The notes under the pieces: generated by a model
What the model saw: the letters and a program-made list of their open reading frames with translations, nothing else
The model's database searches: none
What the model was told of the DNA's origin: nothing
Source: Planctomycetaceae bacterium
GTDB lineage: Bacteria; Planctomycetota; Planctomycetia; Pirellulales; JAEUIK01
Direction of reading: 5' to 3'
Assembly: GCA_015493185.1 (NCBI GenBank)
Contig: WGDQ01000434.1
Span: forward strand, 1-8,944
DNA: 8,944 nucleotides
Position numbers and translations under genes: made by a program
Shown: in pieces, positions 6,816 through 8,944 of the stretch
How the letters are laid out: every line of letters starts with the position of its first letter
Numbering within the stretch: the stretch's first letter is position 1

Positions 6816-6841
6816 TTTACAGCCAAGGGCCGACACGTCAA
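6814..6841 (-). promoter_or_regulatory. Promoter of mraZ (sigma-70 type)
   Basis: On the minus strand TTGACG (6841-6836, five of six consensus bases) is followed after 16 bp by TAAATT (6819-6814, four of six). A start point near 6807 would give a leader of about 34 nt. The first MraZ box touches the -10 element, and the rest lie downstream over the start point. The placement next to a recognisable operator raises confidence above what the hexamers alone would give. Confidence 0.6.
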
Positions 6842-6854
6842 CCAAATGGCCGAT

Positions 6855-6877
6855 GTCTCAGGCAGTTGCGCTGAGAC
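6855..6877. repeat. Inverted repeat upstream of the mraZ promoter
   Basis: GTCTCAG (6855-6861) and CTGAGAC (6871-6877) form a perfect 7-bp dyad with a 9-bp centre, 13 bp upstream of the mraZ -35 element and about 80 bp past the stop of the glycosyltransferase gene. It could be a second regulator site at the mraZ promoter, or a hairpin at the end of the glycosyltransferase transcript. No T-run follows on the minus strand, so an intrinsic terminator is not supported. Confidence 0.3.
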
Positions 6878-6956
6878 GAAAAGACGTAGCACTTGGAGGC
6901 ATTGGCACTTGTGGCGAAACGAGGCGGCGCAAGTCGCGGTGCTTTTTCTGGCAACA

Positions 6957-8129
6957 TCACTGGGCGCGGAGACACTGCTCGTAGAGCCGCTCATGCTGGC
7001 GAACCATAACGTCTATGGAGAACAGTGTTTCTGCGCGACGCTGGTTTTCGCTTCCCAATCGGCGTCGTTTCTGTTCGTCGATCACGATCGCGGCCGCGTG
7101 GTTTACAAATGCCTCGGCATCATGTGGCGGAACGCTTTGTTCAGGAGCCAATGGCCCTAGTAGTTCCTCAATGCCCTCTACACGCGTTGCCACGACCGGC
7201 AGACCGGCTGCCATGGCTTCGAGAACGGCATTGGGCATTCCCTCCCATGCGGAGGCCAGTAAAAGGACGTCGGCCGCCGCTAGTAGCCCGGGCACATCGG
7301 TGCGAAAGCCAAGAAAATGAACGCGGTGATCAATTTTCAATTCGCGAGCAAGTCGTTGCAGCGATTCATACTGCGGGCCCCGACCGGCGAGCACCAAGTT
7401 GTGTTCGGGCAAACGGTCGAGCAGGCGTGGTGCAAGCCGCAATAGCCAATCGACTCTTTTTTGAGCGTCGAGGCGTCCCACGTGCAGCAGCAGACGCCGC
7501 CCGGCCGGAATGCCTAGCGATTGGGGGTCTATTGCTGCGGCGTGGCGAAAACGGGCAATATCAACACCATTGCCGATCACCATGAGTTTTTCCTGTGGGA
7601 GCCGCGCCACACGATGGGAGAAGTCAGCCACGCTTTGGCTGACGCAGACGTATTGGTCGACCCAGCGGCTTGTGTACCGGTCGGCCCAGATGTGCCACCG
7701 AGAACCACGTTCTGCGACCCGTATGCCACACACCACTTTTGGCACCCCTACCCAACGGGCTGCTATCCGGCTCAACAGGTTCGCATGAAACAAAAACGAG
7801 TGGATGAGCGCCGGGCGCTGACGCTTCAAGTGGCCGGCCAGCCGTTTCAGCACGTGGGGCGCATCGCGAGGTGTGCGTCCGCCCAGGAACCGCACATCGA
7901 CTGCCGCGGCTTCAAGACGAGTTAAGAGGCCCCGGTTCTCATCGCGTGGCGCAGCGGCCAGCACATAAACTGTGGGAGCGAACCGTTGCCGATCAATGCG
8001 CGTGACCAACTCGGTCAGGCACCGCTCGGCACCGCCGACATCCAACTCGGTAATGCAAAACGCGATCCGAAGAGGTGTGCCTGTCTCATCGTTGCGCTGT
8101 GCGGGAATGTCGCGGGGAACGTCCGTCAC
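6957..8129 (-). CDS. GT4-family glycosyltransferase (GT-B fold)
   Basis: A 390-residue retaining glycosyltransferase of the GT4 type, which transfers a sugar from a nucleotide donor, probably to an envelope polysaccharide, lipid or glycoprotein precursor. The N-terminal acceptor half opens with RIAFCITELDVGGAER (21-36); the glycine-rich GGAER loop is usual for the family. The donor half begins near VIGNGVDIARF (184-194) and LLHVGRLDAQKRVDWLL (214-230), and contains LAGRGPQY (247-254), VHFLGF (270-275) and the EX7E motif with Glu296 and Glu304 in WEGMPNAVLEAMAAGLPVV (295-313). There are no membrane segments, so it is cytoplasmic or peripheral. The start at 8129 is a GTG without a good ribosome site; similarity begins at residue 21, so a few residues either way cannot be excluded. 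It precedes mraZ on the same strand, but mraZ has its own promoter. The acceptor and pathway are unknown. Confidence 0.93.
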   Translation of the reverse strand: MTDVPRDIPAQRNDETGTPLRIAFCITELDVGGAERCLTELVTRIDRQRFAPTVYVLAAAPRDENRGLLTRLEAAAVDVRFLGGRTPRDAPHVLKRLAGHLKRQRPALIHSFLFHANLLSRIAARWVGVPKVVCGIRVAERGSRWHIWADRYTSRWVDQYVCVSQSVADFSHRVARLPQEKLMVIGNGVDIARFRHAAAIDPQSLGIPAGRRLLLHVGRLDAQKRVDWLLRLAPRLLDRLPEHNLVLAGRGPQYESLQRLARELKIDHRVHFLGFRTDVPGLLAAADVLLLASAWEGMPNAVLEAMAAGLPVVATRVEGIEELLGPLAPEQSVPPHDAEAFVNHAAAIVIDEQKRRRLGSENQRRAETLFSIDVMVRQHERLYEQCLRAQ

Positions 8130-8593
8130 TTCTGGCTCGGTTTGCTAGTGGTGGTTTGCGCTGCGTTATACTTCCCGGGCGTCGTGCCACGGCACAACGC
8201 TGGCCGATGTACGGATGGCAGGTTCACACGGCGATTTCCGTACGGCCAATTCGCTATTTTATGGTTCTTTCGCGCACACGACGCGTGTGGTTTGGCCAAG
8301 ACTGTCGCGAAAACGGTGTTGCCGTTGTGGTATGTCGCGCGATCGACTGCCCCTGGACGCTGGCCACTCTGAGTTTCTAGTTCACCACACGCGTCACTGG
8401 GCCCCCTTCTCGCTGGTTTCAGGTGCAGCGTATACTTCGATGCGGCTGGCACCAAGCCGTGCGCGAGTGCGAGGCGGATCGCGGCGCTTCCACGCCTGGG
8501 CAACGCGATTCTTTCGCGTGCCATTGTGCGGATTCCGTTCGTTTGGGGGCGCTGTGGGGAACCGCTTGGCCGAAGGGTAACTTTTGGGGTGTC
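8130..8593. other. Divergent intergenic stretch between the glycosyltransferase gene and queA
   Basis: No convincing gene. The plus- and minus-strand open frames here have no domain signature; one at 8126-8524 on the minus strand overlaps the glycosyltransferase GTG by a few bases but looks random. Two TATACT hexamers on the plus strand (8167-8172 and 8431-8436) could be -10 elements for transcription toward queA, both lacking a good -35. The second repeats the 11-mer CGTATACTTCG found near the left end of the window. A dyad at 8180-8199 is listed separately. Confidence 0.4.
8180..8199. repeat. Near-palindrome upstream of the glycosyltransferase gene, possible operator
   Basis: CGTCGTGCC (8180-8188) and GGCACAACG (8191-8199) pair at eight of nine positions around a 2-bp centre. 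It lies about 50 bp upstream of the glycosyltransferase start and just beyond a TATACT/GTATAA stretch at 8166-8172. The compact 20-bp symmetry suits a dimeric repressor site better than an RNA hairpin. The regulator is unknown. Confidence 0.25.
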
Positions 8594-8701
8594 ATGTCAT
8601 CGCAGAATGCAGCCTCCTTTTTCCAACGCCTCAGCTCATTGTTCTGGGGCTTTCCGAAAAAAACGAAAAGCCCCGGCCTTTGTCCGGTACGACAACGATG
8701 A
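8594..8701 (+). CDS. Possible 35-residue leader ORF overlapping the queA start
   Basis: An ATG at 8594, with GGGG four bases upstream as a possible ribosome site, opens a 35-codon frame whose TGA (8699-8701) overlaps the queA ATG as ATGA. The peptide starts MSSQNAASFFQRLSSLFWGF, with an amphipathic aromatic segment (residues 8-20), and continues with a basic PKKTKSPG. Since queA itself has no Shine-Dalgarno, terminating ribosomes could re-initiate on queA. The hairpin at 8644-8676 lies within the ORF. The frame is open further upstream (to 8423), so a longer product is possible. I do not recognise a family. Confidence 0.35.
   Translation: MSSQNAASFFQRLSSLFWGFPKKTKSPGLCPVRQR
8644..8676 (+). 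promoter_or_regulatory. Stem-loop upstream of queA
   Basis: CTGGGGCTTT (8644-8653) pairs with AAAGCCCCGG (8667-8676) over ten positions, one a T-G wobble, leaving a 13-nt A-rich loop. It ends 21 nt before the queA ATG and has no downstream T-run, so it is not an intrinsic terminator as it stands. A second small stem, CCGG 8673-8676 with CCGG 8684-8687, shares bases with its 3' arm, so the two would compete. This could be a translational control element, but no ligand-binding motif such as a preQ1 aptamer is apparent. Confidence 0.35.
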
Positions 8702-8944
8702 CGAAACACACGTCGGACTACGACTATCCGCTGCCTCGCGAGCTGATTGCACAGCGACCGCTGAAAAACCGCGCGGACGCCCGGCTCATGCTGGTCGACC
8801 GGCAGAGTCAGTCGGTGTCGCACCATCACGTTCGTGATTTGCCTGATTTGCTGCGTCCCAACGACTGTCTTGTATTCAATGATACTCGCGTTGTGCCGGC
8901 CCGACTTGTCGGCGAGCGGGCCGATACGGGGGGCCGATGGGAGG
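8698..8944 (+). CDS. queA: S-adenosylmethionine:tRNA ribosyltransferase-isomerase QueA (5' part)
   Basis: QueA transfers and isomerises the ribosyl group of S-adenosylmethionine onto 7-aminomethyl-7-deazaguanine at tRNA position 34, giving epoxyqueuosine, the penultimate step of queuosine synthesis. Only 82 codons are inside the window; the full family length is about 340-360 residues. The visible N-terminus is diagnostic: SDYDYPLPRELIAQRPL (6-22), followed by NRADARLMLVDR (24-35), and then VFNDTRVVPARL (59-70). The ATG at 8698 fits the family start. It overlaps the stop of a 35-codon ORF, and there is no Shine-Dalgarno directly before it. It is divergent from the glycosyltransferase gene. 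The catalytic remainder lies beyond the right edge, so intactness cannot be judged. Confidence 0.95.
   Translation, partial: MTKHTSDYDYPLPRELIAQRPLKNRADARLMLVDRQSQSVSHHHVRDLPDLLRPNDCLVFNDTRVVPARLVGERADTGGRWE

Noticed and set aside
8126..8524. Minus-strand 132-codon ORF ending in overlap with the glycosyltransferase start
   Set aside because: It has no domain and random-looking composition, and it covers the dyad and likely promoter region.
1..8944. CRISPR array, insertion sequence, tRNA or prophage traces
   Set aside because: No spaced direct repeats, transposase motifs, tRNA T-arms or attachment-site duplications were seen when reading the window.

Overview
The window looks like a piece of a Planctomycetes chromosome, probably Pirellulales-like. 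I infer this from protein style rather than from any search. The indications are a LysM protein opening with MGREVKVGL and a membrane anchor, a short alpha/beta hydrolase opening MWLETSLVFFPTRYP, moderately high GC with G/C-rich third codon positions, and few clear Shine-Dalgarno sites. The genes are mostly housekeeping or cell-envelope functions. I see no CRISPR array, transposase, integrase, tRNA or rRNA.

Layout from left to right. Bases 1-414 have no convincing gene. A plus-strand alpha/beta hydrolase (415-1167) converges on a minus-strand Rossmann-fold protein of the circularly permuted YpsA / 'putative molybdenum carrier' family (1403-1882). Next on the minus strand are a membrane-anchored protein with two C-terminal LysM domains (2015-3919) and rsmH/mraW (4161-5054). 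About 1.26 kb without a confident gene follows (5055-6314), and it contains a dense run of inverted repeats. Still on the minus strand come mraZ (6315-6773) and a GT4-type glycosyltransferase (6957-8129). A divergent gap of roughly 0.5 kb leads to plus-strand queA, which runs off the right edge (8698-8944+). A 35-codon ORF overlaps the queA start by ATGA.

mraZ, rsmH and the LysM protein are in the same order and on the same strand as the start of a division and cell wall (dcw) cluster. The usual tight mraZ-rsmH pair is split here, and the genes that normally follow rsmH (ftsL, ftsI, murE and so on) are absent: the LysM protein follows instead, then the cpYpsA protein. mraZ has its own readable promoter (TTGACG, 16 bp, TAAATT). 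Directly downstream of it is an exact 10-bp-period array of TGGG[GC] boxes that matches the known MraZ autoregulatory operator design.

The most interesting observations are the MraZ box array, the structured 1.26-kb insertion between mraZ and rsmH, the LysM protein in the FtsL/FtsI position, and the coupled mini-ORF plus hairpin before queA. I did not find a clear new multi-gene system.
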